64,000 bases of DNA, taken from positions 310,001 through 374,000 of the forward strand of contig CAWFUJ010000009.1 in NCBI GenBank assembly GCA_963818985.1, in the 5' to 3' direction. Positions 53,112 through 63,420 of this stretch are shown here, in pieces. This DNA is from JAFEDN01 sp963818985 (GTDB lineage: Bacteria > Pseudomonadota > Gammaproteobacteria > Coxiellales > Coxiellaceae). Below the pieces are notes generated by a model that was not told the origin of the DNA, searched no databases, and saw only the letters and a list, made by a program, of their open reading frames with translations. How positions within the stretch are numbered: the first letter of the stretch is position 1; each line of letters opens with the position of its first letter. The position numbers and the translations under genes are program-made.

Positions 53112-55695
53112 TTAAAAATTCATCCAGCATTCAGTAGCAGGTGCGCGCATATTGTAGTGTGAACCCATCACATAACCATAAGCGCCAGTATTGGCGATAA
53201 GTAATACGTCACCTTCCCTTGTCTCAGGCAAAATCCTTGAATAACCTAGCACATCTCCTGACTCACAAATTGGACCCACGATATGTGCAGTTAAACTAGT
53301 TTTTTGATCTAGCCGAGTTAAATTAACAATTTCATGAAAAGAGCCGTACAAAGCGGGACGTATCAAAGAATTCATTCCGGTTTCAATACCCACGAACATC
53401 ACTCCATTTTTATCTTTAACTTGAGTGACCCGCGCTAGAATAACGCCTGCTTCAGCCACCAAGTACCTACCCGGTTCCATCCAGATTTTTAAATCTGGAA
53501 AAGCAGCTTTAGCTTGCAATAAAGAATGGTTGACAACTTGTAAATTGAGAGGATGTTGACTTGGGTTTTCGGTAACTCCTAATCCACCCCCCACATTAAT
53601 CACTTTAACATCAGGAAAATGATCCAATAATTGGCTTAAAACAATAAAATTTTCTTGCCAGGTTTTTTCGCGCAATATGCCACTACCGACATGAGCATGT
53701 AAACCCGCAACTACGATATGATGTTGGTGAATTAAATTTATCAATAAGTTTAATTCAGATAAAGGAATGCCGAACTTCGAGTCGCTACCCCCGGTACAGA
53801 CATAATGATGGTGGCCGTAGCCTTGACCTGGATCGAAACGCAGGAAGACCGGTTTGCCAGCAAAAACATCTGGCCAAAATTGCAATGGATACAAGCTATC
53901 TAGAGTGACGACAATATTGAGCGACATCGCCTGTGCGTATTCTTCACGTTGAGCAAAATTGGGAGTAAATAAAATCCTAGTACGCTCAATGTCCGGAAAC
54001 AAATCCAAGACAAAGTTAACTTCAAATATAGAAACACATTCAAAATTTATGCCTAATTGATGAAATTGTTTGAGAATATCGGCATTGCCATTGGCTTTCA
54101 TCGCATAATAAATTCGGTCGATCGCTTGGCAATCTAATAAATGCTGCGCTTGGTGACGCAAACATTGCGCATCGTAAACATATAATGCTTGCCCGCGTTG
54201 ATGAATTAAATTGAGTAATTGCTCACGGCGTGTTACCCACCAGGGAATAACCTTAGTGCTGGGTGCGGGTATATGACCAAATTCCTCTAACCAACTACGA
54301 CTAAAAAAGTCATCGTGATTATTTTCAATCAACAGATTATGGATTTTCTGCGCTAATCGTTCAGCTTGATCTTCGTCAACCACAAAGGTGAGATTTAAAT
54401 CATTGGCCGCTTGACTTAGCATATGGATTTGTTGCTGCTCAAAAACTTGAAAAACTTCTCCAAGTTTATATAAATTGGAGCGAATGTTATGGCCAATGAG
54501 ACTTAAGGTCGAACAAGGGCCAATGAGATTTGCTTTACCAAAGTCATTTAAATCGTTGAGTAATAAATTTATTAAATCCATATTCCCAGAGGTGGCGCTA
54601 TTATCTAGCGAAACAGTGACATTTGATTCCGAAGTCGAAACTATGATCCACCGATAGCCCGCGTTTTTTAAAGCAATTAAATATATTGGCCAGAAATCCA
54701 ACTTGATGCCACATTCTAACAGTTTCAATTGAAATCAAAAGCACGCCGTACTTACACAAAATAGCTTTAATTTGCATGGTAGTGGTGGCGTCAATTAAAG
54801 AGATTTCAGTCCCTTCACGGTCGGGAAGCGAGGTGCATTTTACCCATAAAGGAATACTTTGCTGTTTCACCGGCGGGATTGAGTTGGGATGCAAAACTTT
54901 ACCTCCCATAGAGGCAATCTCTTGCGCTTCGTCATAATCTAACTTTCTGAGTAATCGAGCTTCGGGTATTTGGCGCGGATCAGCGGTATAAATACCCGGA
55001 ACGTCTGTCCAAATCTCACATCTTTTAGCGTTAATTTTGGCGGCAAAATAAGCAGCAGAGGTGTCGGAACCGCCCCGGCCAAATAATACAGTTTCACGAT
55101 GATGATTACTGGCAATAAATCCTTGAGTGACAACGACCGGCGAGAGAGAATTTAATTTAGTTAATAAATTTTCATCATAATCAGCACTGCACCGTGCCAT
55201 CAGATAGGCGGCCCCGCTATGGGCTGAAGGATCTTCAACTGCAATCAGCAAATCACGCGCATCTTGCCAATCGACAGGCAATTGTTGATTGCGCAAAAAT
55301 GCTGCGGCTAACACCGTCAACATTAACTCACCGAACGCCATCACTTGCGCACGGATCCGTGGACTGGCTTCAGCAACTAAAGAAATCCCTTCAGCTAATT
55401 GATTAAGTCGATTAAAGTGAGGGCTGAGCAATTCATCAAAGTTTAGCCCAAATTCCTGACTTAAGTTTTTATGAATATTTTCTATATCCAATAACACTGT
55501 TTGGTGTTGACCGGTTAAGGCCGAGTGGATCAATGCATCCAATTTATTGGAAATATGCGTGATCGCCGAACAAACCACAACAATACGGAATGAATTAGCC
55601 AAATGCCCACGAATAATTCCGATTATATTTTGCCAATTCGATAAACTAGAAACGCTAGTACCGCCAAATTTAATAACCATCCAGTTATGGGTCAT
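53112..55695 (-). CDS. Bifunctional aspartokinase/diaminopimelate decarboxylase, one frameshift
   Basis: The N-terminal half is aspartokinase (KFGGTSVSSLSNW, FGRGGSDTSAAYFAAK, ACT-type region after residue ~300). The C-terminal half is PLP-dependent diaminopimelate decarboxylase: YDAQCLRHQAQHLL, YYAMKANGNADIL with PLP Lys, HVGSG, NVGGGLG, EPGRYLVAEAG, CESGD and YGYVMGSHYN. Such fusions are known in Xanthomonadales and Legionellales. The frame changes once near 54641–54645, between …GLSVD and STSESNVTVSLD; removing one base gives exactly 861 codons, matching known fusions. Thus one gene catalyses first and last steps of the lysine pathway. The break is probably a sequencing error. Confidence 0.88.
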
Positions 55696-55786
55696 TTTAC
55701 TTTCTCCATTGAAAATATTTCAATAACTATAGCAATACTTCTCTACATTTACTCCTTATCCCTTCGGGCTTACCTATGGAAAAGTC

Positions 55787-56054
55787 CTTACCTTGAACTA
55801 GGCCTCATCAATATTTTCCATCGCCAGGTGTTCGCGGGACAATGCAATGGCGGGGCCGCAATTCTCGCTGAGTACAACGAAAATTGCTCCTGTTTATATC
55901 CTGCGCTCGGCAGAGCCGATGCTCGGAATGAAGGGGGAGCGCTTCGCGCAGCTCCCCCTTGCGATCCCCCATGGCGTAAAGAATTTTCTATGAAAATTAT
56001 TTTGCCACTGGCGCCTGGCGGTGGGAAATATTGACGGGGGATGGTTCAAGGTAA
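55787..56054. repeat. MITE-like element (copy 3) carrying a nested repeat
   Basis: Ends CATCAATATTTTCCATCGCCA and GCCTGGCGGTGGGAAATATTGA match copies at 12382 and 26300, and the internal CGCGGGACAAT-GCAATGGCGG is conserved. Between them lies a second repeat (55862–56005). The element fills the lysAC–lpxB gap (373 bp) and has no convincing gene. Confidence 0.85.
55862..56005. repeat. GGGGGAGCGCTTCGCGC-hairpin repeat nested in the MITE-like element
   Basis: TTCTCGCTGAGTACAACGAA at one end and TTTTCTATGAAAATTATTTT at the other flank TGCGCTCGGCAGAGCCGATG and AAGGGGGAGCGCTTCGCGCA, then GCTCCCCCTTGCGATCCCCC. Closely related copy at 58193; a core-less one at 23790. Confidence 0.85.
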
Positions 56055-56068
56055 GAATTTGCATAGGA

Positions 56069-57217
56069 TTAGCCCGAAGGAAGAGGAGATTGATTTAGTA
56101 AATCCAGCGCAATTTTTGCTACTGTTTGAGAATTATTATTTTCGGTCATGACCTTCCGCAAAATTGATAAATTGTTGAGTGCTTGCTGGCGATAATTAAG
56201 GTCGGTCATTAAGCGCATGATTTCTTCAGCGATCCGTGAAGGACAGGCATCACTCTGAATAAACTCCTTAGCGATCTGCTTTTGCGCAACGATATTACAA
56301 AGACCAATCTGGGTCATTCGTATAACAGAGCGAGCAATCCAATAGTTGAGGAAATTAGTTTTGTAGACAACGACTAGCGGAACCTGAGCGAGAGCCACTT
56401 CTAACGTTCCAGTGCCAGATTTTACAATAGCCGCATGACATACTGATAAAAGCTGATAGGTGTTATTTTTAACAATAGTGATTCCAGCCATCAAATTCGC
56501 AGGCAAATCGTTTAAATTTAAAGTACTAGCCAACGGCAAAACAAATTGTGCTTGGGGAATTTTTTCGCGAATTAGTTGAATAGTTGCGATCATCAGCGGA
56601 AGTAAGCGATGAATTTCTTGCAAGCGACTACCAGGGAAAATAGCAATGATCGGATGCTCTGGATTTAATTGATATTGCTGATAAACAAGGTTTTTATTTT
56701 GATCGACTCGGATCAAGGCTGTTAAGGGGTGACCCACAAAGGTCACAGGAACATTTTCTTTTTGATAGATCTTAGCTTCAAATGCAAATAATACTGCCAT
56801 ATGATCGATGTTTTTACGAATCGTATCAATACGTCTGTAACGCCACGCCCAAATTTGTGGACTCACATAATACAGAACTTTAATCGACGACCGTTTTGCA
56901 ATTTTTGCGATGCGTAGATTAAATCCCGGATAATCAATTAAGATCAGTAAATCAGGGGGATTTTTTTTAAAAATATTTTTTACCGCCTGCATGGCGGAAC
57001 GAATGGTAGAAAATTTTTTTAAGACTTCCCACCAACCGATAATATCCATGGAGCGATTATCAATCACGATATTGACCCCGGCTTGACGCATTTTTTCCCC
57101 GCCCATTCCTAATAAATGCAGATCGGGATGCAAGTTCAATAATTCTTTAGCGAGAGTTGCACCTAATAAGTCGCCCGAGGCTTCACCTGCAATGAGGAGT
57201 ATACGTTTATTAATCAT
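56069..57217 (-). CDS. lpxB: Lipid-A-disaccharide synthase
   Basis: The 382-residue glycosyltransferase makes the lipid A disaccharide from UDP-diacylglucosamine and lipid X at the inner membrane. Family motifs: LLIAGEASGDLLGATLAKEL, GMGGEKMRQAGV, LIDYPGFNLRIAK, YYVSPQIWAWRYRRI, FVGHPL, FPGSRLQEI and KSGTGTLEVALAQVPLVVVYK. Length equals E. coli (382). Its start overlaps the upstream oxidoreductase by 8 bp. Confidence 0.97.
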   Translation of the reverse strand: MINKRILLIAGEASGDLLGATLAKELLNLHPDLHLLGMGGEKMRQAGVNIVIDNRSMDIIGWWEVLKKFSTIRSAMQAVKNIFKKNPPDLLILIDYPGFNLRIAKIAKRSSIKVLYYVSPQIWAWRYRRIDTIRKNIDHMAVLFAFEAKIYQKENVPVTFVGHPLTALIRVDQNKNLVYQQYQLNPEHPIIAIFPGSRLQEIHRLLPLMIATIQLIREKIPQAQFVLPLASTLNLNDLPANLMAGITIVKNNTYQLLSVCHAAIVKSGTGTLEVALAQVPLVVVYKTNFLNYWIARSVIRMTQIGLCNIVAQKQIAKEFIQSDACPSRIAEEIMRLMTDLNYRQQALNNLSILRKVMTENNNSQTVAKIALDLLNQSPLPSG

Positions 57218-58172
57218 CTACCGGCACTTGTTTAGACTGCATGATGAGTTCAGTTATTTGGATAGCCGTTTGTAAAGCGCGTTTCCCATCTTCTCCAGAA
57301 ACGACGGCTGGGGTATGGTCAACGATCGCCATCAAAAAAGCTTCGATTTGAGTTTTTAAAGGGTCATCTTTAGGCAAACTTTGCTTTTGTTGCAGCATTT
57401 GCGCTAATCCTAATGGATCTTCACTCAACTTTTTACGATGAGTTGTCAATTTTTTATTGTGAAGATCTAAATTAAAATGTACATCATCTTGAAAAATATG
57501 CAGACGACGAGAAACCTTAGGATGGATGCGGCTGGCGGTGATATTGGCCACACAGCCATTGGCAAATTCGATACGCGCATTGGCAATATCGATCTGTGGT
57601 GAAAGAATCTCGCTGCCATTAGCCAAAATTTTTTTAATCGGTGATTTTACCATGGATAAAATCAAATCAATATCATGAATCATTAAATCTAAGACCACGT
57701 TAACTTCACTGCCGCGTAATTTAAATGGTGCAAGACGCATACCCTCAAAAAACCGAGGGTTCTGCAGTTCGGGTTCAGCCGCCTTAATAGTATTGTTAAA
57801 ACGTTCGATATGACCAATTTGTAAAACCAAATTATTTTGGTTGGCCAAATGAATTAAATGGTCTGCTTCTGCAATGGTCACGCTAATCGGTTTCTCCAAT
57901 AATACATGGACGCCTTGCTCGAGGAAGAAACTAGCAATTTCATGGTGAGAAGGAGTGGGGGTGGCGATACTGACGGCTTCAACAGTACCAATTAAACTTC
58001 GGTAGTCTTGGATTGCCTGAACACCTAACGGTTGAGCGATGAGTTGAGATTGTTCAAAATTTGAATCACATACCGCGACTAAATGCGATTGAGGTAAGCA
58101 CGCATATTTTTGCGCATGAAATTTCCCTAAATAGCCAACGCCCACCACAGCAGTAAGAATTTTTTTTTTCAT
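57210..58172 (-). CDS. Gfo/Idh/MocA-family oxidoreductase
   Basis: The 320-residue NAD(P)-dependent dehydrogenase has an N-terminal Rossmann motif VGVGYLGKFHAQKYACLP, HVLLEKPISVTIAEAD (catalytic Lys of EKP) and IGHIERFN. Substrate unknown. It overlaps lpxB, and this gene's neighbourhood with lpxA/lpxB is conserved in Legionellales, so a role in lipid A or surface sugar modification (e.g. oxidation of a UDP-sugar) is a reasonable inference. Confidence 0.88.
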   Translation of the reverse strand: MKKKILTAVVGVGYLGKFHAQKYACLPQSHLVAVCDSNFEQSQLIAQPLGVQAIQDYRSLIGTVEAVSIATPTPSHHEIASFFLEQGVHVLLEKPISVTIAEADHLIHLANQNNLVLQIGHIERFNNTIKAAEPELQNPRFFEGMRLAPFKLRGSEVNVVLDLMIHDIDLILSMVKSPIKKILANGSEILSPQIDIANARIEFANGCVANITASRIHPKVSRRLHIFQDDVHFNLDLHNKKLTTHRKKLSEDPLGLAQMLQQKQSLPKDDPLKTQIEAFLMAIVDHTPAVVSGEDGKRALQTAIQITELIMQSKQVPVDD

Positions 58173-58192
58173 ATATGAAAGTTATTAAATCA

Positions 58193-58416
58193 CAAATTTC
58201 TCACTGAATACAGTGAGAAATTTGTTCCTTGTTATATGCTGCGCTCAGCAAAGCAGATACTTCTAATGACGCCATTGTAAATCTTTGATTTATAATGGCG
58301 TCATTTCTGATATTTCCCCAGTTTTTGGGGTGGGGTGCTCGCAATGAAGGGGGAGCGCTTCGCGCTGCTCCCCCTTGCGATCCCCCATGGCGTAAGGAAT
58401 AAATTTTTGATAATCT
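58193..58416. repeat. GGGGGAGCGCTTCGCGC-hairpin repeat (long copy)
   Basis: AATTTCTCACTGAATACAGT, then GCTGCGCTCAGCAAAGCAGA, then an inserted hairpin AATGACGCCATT…AATGGCGTCATT (58265–58305), then GCTCGCAATGAAGGGGGAGC, GCTTCGCGC, TGCTCCCCCTTGCGATCCCC and GGAATAAATTTTTGATAAT. Same order of blocks as 55862–56005 with an extra hairpin. It occupies the 300-bp gap between the oxidoreductase and rnhB starts. Confidence 0.8.
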
Positions 58417-58473
58417 TTTCCATGCTTACTTCCCCAGGAGGGTAAGGATGCATGAATAAGGATTGCTGAAAAA

Positions 58474-59061
58474 ATGAAAACGATTTTAATAGCCGGCGTG
58501 GACGAAGTAGGACGTGGACCCTTGGCTGGGCCATTAATCGCGGCTGCTGTTATTTTGAATCCTAAACGTAAAATCAGAGGCTTAGCAGATTCAAAACAAT
58601 TGACGGCCTTACAGCGAGACGACCTCTATCAACATATCACCAAAAAATGTTTAGCTTATGCAATAGGCAGAGCTGAAGTGGAAGAAATTGAGCGCCTTAA
58701 TATTCATTACGCAAATTTATTAGCGATGCAACGCGCGGTCATGGCCCTAGCCATTGCTCCAGACAATGTACTGGTGGATGGCATCCATTGTCCCCAACTT
58801 GAGATACCGGTACGTGCGATTGTCCAAGGGGATTCAACAGTACCCGCTATCAGTGCAGCCTCCATTATTGCCAAAGTAACTAGAGACCGTGAAATGATTG
58901 AGTTAGACGCGCTTTATCCGGGTTATGGTTTTGCCCAACATAAAGGTTATTCCACAATAAAACATCGCCAGGCTATAGAGCAATTAGGCATCTGCGAACT
59001 TCATCGTAAAAGTTTTACGCGAATTGCGCTGCAATTATCTTTTGTGGATCAAGATCAGTGA
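58474..59061 (+). CDS. rnhB: Ribonuclease HII
   Basis: The 195-residue nuclease cuts RNA–DNA hybrids at ribonucleotides. It has the N-terminal GVDEVGRGPLAGPLIAAAVI with catalytic Asp/Glu, ADSKQLTALQRDDL, VDGIHCP and SIIAKVTRDREMIELDALYPGYGFAQHKGYST. Length is normal. dnaE lies downstream as in many gammaproteobacteria but here separated by a minus-strand BON gene. Confidence 0.97.
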   Translation: MKTILIAGVDEVGRGPLAGPLIAAAVILNPKRKIRGLADSKQLTALQRDDLYQHITKKCLAYAIGRAEVEEIERLNIHYANLLAMQRAVMALAIAPDNVLVDGIHCPQLEIPVRAIVQGDSTVPAISAASIIAKVTRDREMIELDALYPGYGFAQHKGYSTIKHRQAIEQLGICELHRKSFTRIALQLSFVDQDQ

Positions 59062-59131
59062 AAAAGACTACCCAAAAAAACTATCTTGCCTGGTATTTTT
59101 AGCAATGCATTAGAATGGTATGAAAGCCGAG

Positions 59132-59168
59132 GTTCGTCACCCCGCGACTTGATCGCGGGATGACGGAC
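59132..59168. repeat. GTCACCCCGCGA/TCGCGGGATGAC palindrome
   Basis: GTTCGTCACCCCGCGA, a short loop CTTGA and TCGCGGGATGACGGAC form a hairpin between convergent rnhB and the BON gene. GTCATCCCG family member. Confidence 0.75.
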
Positions 59169-59191
59169 GACGGACGTACTACGGATCTCAA

Positions 59192-59803
59192 TTATTCTTT
59201 CGTTAAACCAGATTTAACATCTTTAACGTTTTTAACAGATTTAGCAGTTTGCATAGCTTGTTTAATTTGTGTGGGATTTTTAACTTTACCTGTTAAATAA
59301 ACAACGCCATCTTTGGTTTCAACATGAATCGCCCAAGCGCCCGGCTGATTTTCATCCCCAACCAGATTATTTTTAACTAATAAACCTTTTACTTTGGCAG
59401 TGATCATTGTATCAGCTAAAGGTTGCTGACTAGATTTAACTGTTAAACCGCTGCTCTCCACATCTTTCACCCCATCGGTATTTTGAGCGAAAATGATGGC
59501 TTGTTCATATTGCGCATCGCTATCCACATTGCCGGATAATTTAACGATACCATTATCGGTAGTGACTTTAATATCAAAAGCGCTCAGCAATGAGCTTTTG
59601 AGCAATTTGGCTTTGATTTTTGCAGTGATGGTACTATCATTAAAAGTTTGACTAGCAGAATCAAATTTGCTTGGATTTTTTGATTGGCTGTCCGCTTGAG
59701 AATTATCATACCCAAAAGCAAAAAAACTGAGCATAAGTAAATTAAAACCGATAAAAAAATGCAAAATATATTTGCAAAAACCTTGACTGTTTTTCATAAA
59801 CAT
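59192..59803 (-). CDS. BON-domain protein, periplasmic (OsmY-like)
   Basis: The 203-residue product begins with a hydrophobic signal segment (YILHFFIGFNLLMLSFFAFG) and then carries two BON domains (about residues 52–118 and 128–203), each with the pattern TITAKIKAKLL…ITAKVKGLL, VETKDGVVYLTGKV and VKDV. BON domains bind membranes or lipids in the envelope. OsmY is a stress-induced example. AGGAGATG gives a good start. Confidence 0.9.
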   Translation of the reverse strand: MFMKNSQGFCKYILHFFIGFNLLMLSFFAFGYDNSQADSQSKNPSKFDSASQTFNDSTITAKIKAKLLKSSLLSAFDIKVTTDNGIVKLSGNVDSDAQYEQAIIFAQNTDGVKDVESSGLTVKSSQQPLADTMITAKVKGLLVKNNLVGDENQPGAWAIHVETKDGVVYLTGKVKNPTQIKQAMQTAKSVKNVKDVKSGLTKE

Positions 59804-59907
59804 CTCCTAAATAAAAACTCTATTGTCAGTATAAACGATCAATGTGTTTAATAAAAGATGTCATTCTAACCTTGCCTTGGCAGGTCGCTTACGAGTATCT
59901 TATCGAG

Positions 59908-62900
59908 ATGAATGCCGCAACCTCTCCTCAATTTATCCATTTGAAATGTCATACCGAATATTCTATTCGCGAAGGTCTATTGCGAATTAAACCTTGGTTG
60001 GCGCAAGTTAATCAGTTGAAAATGCCAGCGGTGGCAATGACCGACCAGTGCAATTTGTTTGGGTTAGTCAAATTTTACCGTCAGGCATTAGTCATGGGGA
60101 TCAAACCAATTATAGGTGTGGATATTAATCTGGCTATAGAAGCAGAATTTTTTACAGTGACGTTACTGTGTCAAAATCTCATGGGCTATCAAAATTTATT
60201 AAAGCTACTTTCACGAGCCTATACGGAAGGACAAAATGCTCAGGGTGATCCCATTGTGCAATGGCAGTGGCTACAGGAACTTCAACAAGGATTGATCGTG
60301 TTATCGGGTGCTCGGCAAGGGGATGTCGGCCATGCTTTACTTGCGGATCAAAAGTCTGTGGCCGAGAAACGTCTGCAGCGCTGGTTGGAAGTCTTTCCCC
60401 AACGTTTTTATCTAGAATTACAAAGAACAGGTCGTGCGCAAGAAGAAATATATATTGTCGAAGCACTGAAGCTGGCAGCAAAGTATCAAGTTCCCGTGGT
60501 TGCCACTAACGACGTATGTTTTTTAGTTCGCGAGGATTATGTTGCCCATGAAGCCCGGGTTTGTATCCACGCTGGAAATATATTAGAAGATCAGCGCCGT
60601 CCTCGTCATTATTCAGAACAGCAATACTTACGCACTCCTAAAGAAATGACTGTCTTGTTTGCGGATATTCCAGAAGCGTTATTAAATACAGTAGCTATCG
60701 CCCAACGATGTACCATGCCATTAAGTTTAGGGGATGTGCATTTGCCTAAATTTCCCTTGGAGGATAAAGAAGTCAATATTGCCGATTATTTTGCAAAACA
60801 GGCACAAGAGGGATTTCAATCACGCTTAGCCAGCGCCGGAATTCGTACCGAGCGGTTGGAGATGTATGAACAGCGATTGCAGCAAGAATTATCGGTTATA
60901 AACAGAATGGGATTCGCGGGGTATTTTTTAATTGTTGCCGATTTTATCCGCTGGGCTAAACAACAAGATATTCCCGTAGGTCCTGGGCGAGGTTCAGGTG
61001 CAGGTTCATTAGTGGCCTATGCTTTAGGAATTACCGAGCTAGACCCCTTGCAACATGATTTATTATTTGAACGATTTTTAAATCCTGAACGGGTTTCCAT
61101 GCCAGATTTTGATATTGATTTTTGTATGGAAGGACGTGATCGAGTGATTGAATACGTCGCGGAACGCTATGGCCGTGAAGCTGTTTCGCAGATTATCACT
61201 TTTGGCACCATGGCCGCCAAGGCGGTGGTGCGAGATGTGGGTCGAGTATTAGGCTTTGCCATATGGTTTTGTCGATAAAGTAGCTAAATTAATTCCCTTT
61301 GAATTAGGTATGACTTTGGAAAAAGCTTTAATCGAGGAACAACAATTGGCCGAACGTTATCGCAATGAAGAGGAAGTAGCGCAATTTAATCGATTTAGCC
61401 CGCAAATTAGAAGGAATTACGCGTAATGCAGGGAAACATGCTGGTGGGGTGGTTATTGCACCGACACAATTAATTGATTTTGTGCCATTGTATTGTGAAC
61501 CAGGAGGCGCATCATGCAGTCACTCAATTTGATAAAGATGATGTAGAATCAGTCGGTTTAGTTAAATTTGATTTTTTAGGATTGCGCACTCTAACCATCA
61601 TTCATTGGGCGTTAAAAAATATTAATAAAAAACGCGCAAGACTAACAGTAACCGCCAATTAATATTCAATCAATTCCCGTTAAATGATCCAGCGACATTT
61701 GCTATGTACTAAAACTTCAACCACGGCGATATTTCAATTAGAATCCGCGGCATGAAAGAATTGGTCCGACGTTTACAACCAGAGAGTATTTGAAGAAATT
61801 ACCGCGTTGGTGGCTTTGTTTCGTCCAGGCCCACTGCAATCAGGCATGGTAGATGATTTTATTGAAGCGTAAACATGGTCAGCGCGAAAGTTGAATATCC
61901 CCATCCTACTTTAGAACCGATTTTAAGCCCAACTTATGGGGTCATTTTATACCAAGAACAAGTGATGCAAATTGCCCAGGTATTAGCGGGTTATACTTTA
62001 GGGGCGGCTGATATTTTGCGTCGTGCCATGGGCAAGAAAAAACCTGAAGAAATGGCTAAACAACGCGAAAAATTTGTTCTCGGGTGCGTTGACACGCGGT
62101 ATTGATGCAAAAACGTGCTGAATATATTTTCGATTTGATGGAAAAATTTGCTGGTTATGGTTTTAATAAATCGCATTCTGCAGCGTATGCATTAATTGCA
62201 TATCAAACAGCTTGGCTTAAAAGCCCATTATCCTGCCGAGTTTATGGCTGCCGTGTTATCTTCTGATATGGATAACACCGATAAAACCGTTAATTTTTTA
62301 ATGGAATGTCGAGCGCTGAAATTAATTATCTGCTCCCCCCGAATATCAATGTTGGCCAATATATGTTTACAGTCAATATAAATGGGCAAATTGAATATGG
62401 TTTAGGCGCTATAAAAGGAGTGGGTGAAGCGGCTTGCTACATTTGGTTGAAGAACGTGAAAAAAATGGCATCTTTAAAGATTTATTTGATTTCTGTCAGC
62501 GCCTTGGATCACCGTAAAATCAGTCGCCGAGTGTTAGAGCCGTTGATTCGTTCTGGAGCAATGGATGGATTTGGGGTGGAGAGGGCTCGTTTATTCGCTT
62601 CGATAGATGTCGCTCTAAAGCATGCCGAACAGCATCATCATAATCTGGAGCTCGGTCAGGGAGATTTATTTAGCGATGTAGAAAGTCAGCCACTTAATGA
62701 GTATGTATCCTGTGCGTCGTGGTCGGAATTGGTGCGTTTACAGGCAGAAAAGGCGGTGTTGGGTTGTTATTTCAGTGGCCATCCTTTGCAAGCCTTCGAA
62801 CAGGAGCTAACCTTAGGCAGAATTCCAATAGCTCAATTAGAAAAATCAAAACAAGGGGTTATTTGCAGTGGGCTTTTGCTGCAGCAAAGGCTTATTAACA

Positions 62901-63358
62901 CCCGTAAAGGGATGCGCATGGCGGTAGTGACTTTGGAGGATTTATCCGGCCGCATCGATGTCACTATTTTTAGCAAACTATATGAGCAGGTTAAAAATAA
63001 TTTACTGCCTGACCAAGTGTATTTAGTGCGTGGGAATATTGAAGAAGATACTTATACCGGTGGGATTCGTATGGTAGCAGATTCGATCGAGAGTTTAAGC
63101 AACGTCCGGATGCGATTTGCACGTCACGTAAAAATTCAACTGGCCGATGCTGATCGAGCTCAGGATTTGCTCAATCGATTGCCCAATTTGATGCAACCTT
63201 TTCTAGGCGGGCGTTGCGAGGTTGTCATCGGTTATCAAGGACAACAAGCCGGCGCAAAATTGCTACTAGGCGAAAATTGGAAAATAAATCCAACCAACGA
63301 ATTACTAGAAAAACTAAGAGAAGCCTGCTCAATCGAACAACTAACAGTCGAATATTAA
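59908..63358 (+). CDS. dnaE: DNA polymerase III alpha subunit, disrupted by ~16 single-base indels
   Basis: This is the replicative polymerase. ATG 59908 starts MNAATSPQFIHLKCHTEYSI, like known DnaE; the open frame extends 22 codons upstream. The PHP domain and catalytic Asp (MPDFDIDFCMEGRDRVIEYV, residues ~405–425) are intact. From about 61258 to 62513 the frame shifts at about 16 sites: roughly 61258, 61386, 61518, 61649, 61677, 61707, 61745, 61788, 61867, 61889, 62080, 62111, 62220, 62320, 62434 and 62513; 13 net insertions, 3 deletions. Between breaks conserved blocks (VTQFDKDDVE, FRPGPLQSGMVDDFI, GYGFNKSHSAAYAL) are intact. Corrected length is exactly 1147 codons. An essential gene in this state argues for sequence error. 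Confidence 0.9.
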
Positions 63359-63420
63359 TTTCTCTTCAAAATCATCTCAACTCCGGGAAGAGGGGATAAA
63401 TAACAGGAATAGGGCGTATG

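Noticed and set aside
53112..54728. Stand-alone diaminopimelate decarboxylase gene with a start at 54728
   Set aside because: The first ~40 residues of that frame repeat antisense-frame kinase sequence; the authentic homology joins the aspartokinase frame at ~54643, so a single fused gene is the better call.
55687..56034. 115-codon plus-strand ORF before lpxB
   Set aside because: It spans the MITE-like element and nested hairpin repeat and has no recognisable protein features.
61258..61258. Programmed ribosomal frameshifting in dnaE/carB/rtcB
   Set aside because: Sites lack slippery heptamers and downstream structure, are too many, go in both directions, and are absent from homologues known to me.
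61474..62381. Several short plus-strand ORFs in three frames after 61.2 kb, as separate small genes
   Set aside because: Each contains successive conserved DnaE segments, so they are pieces of one interrupted dnaE, not independent genes.
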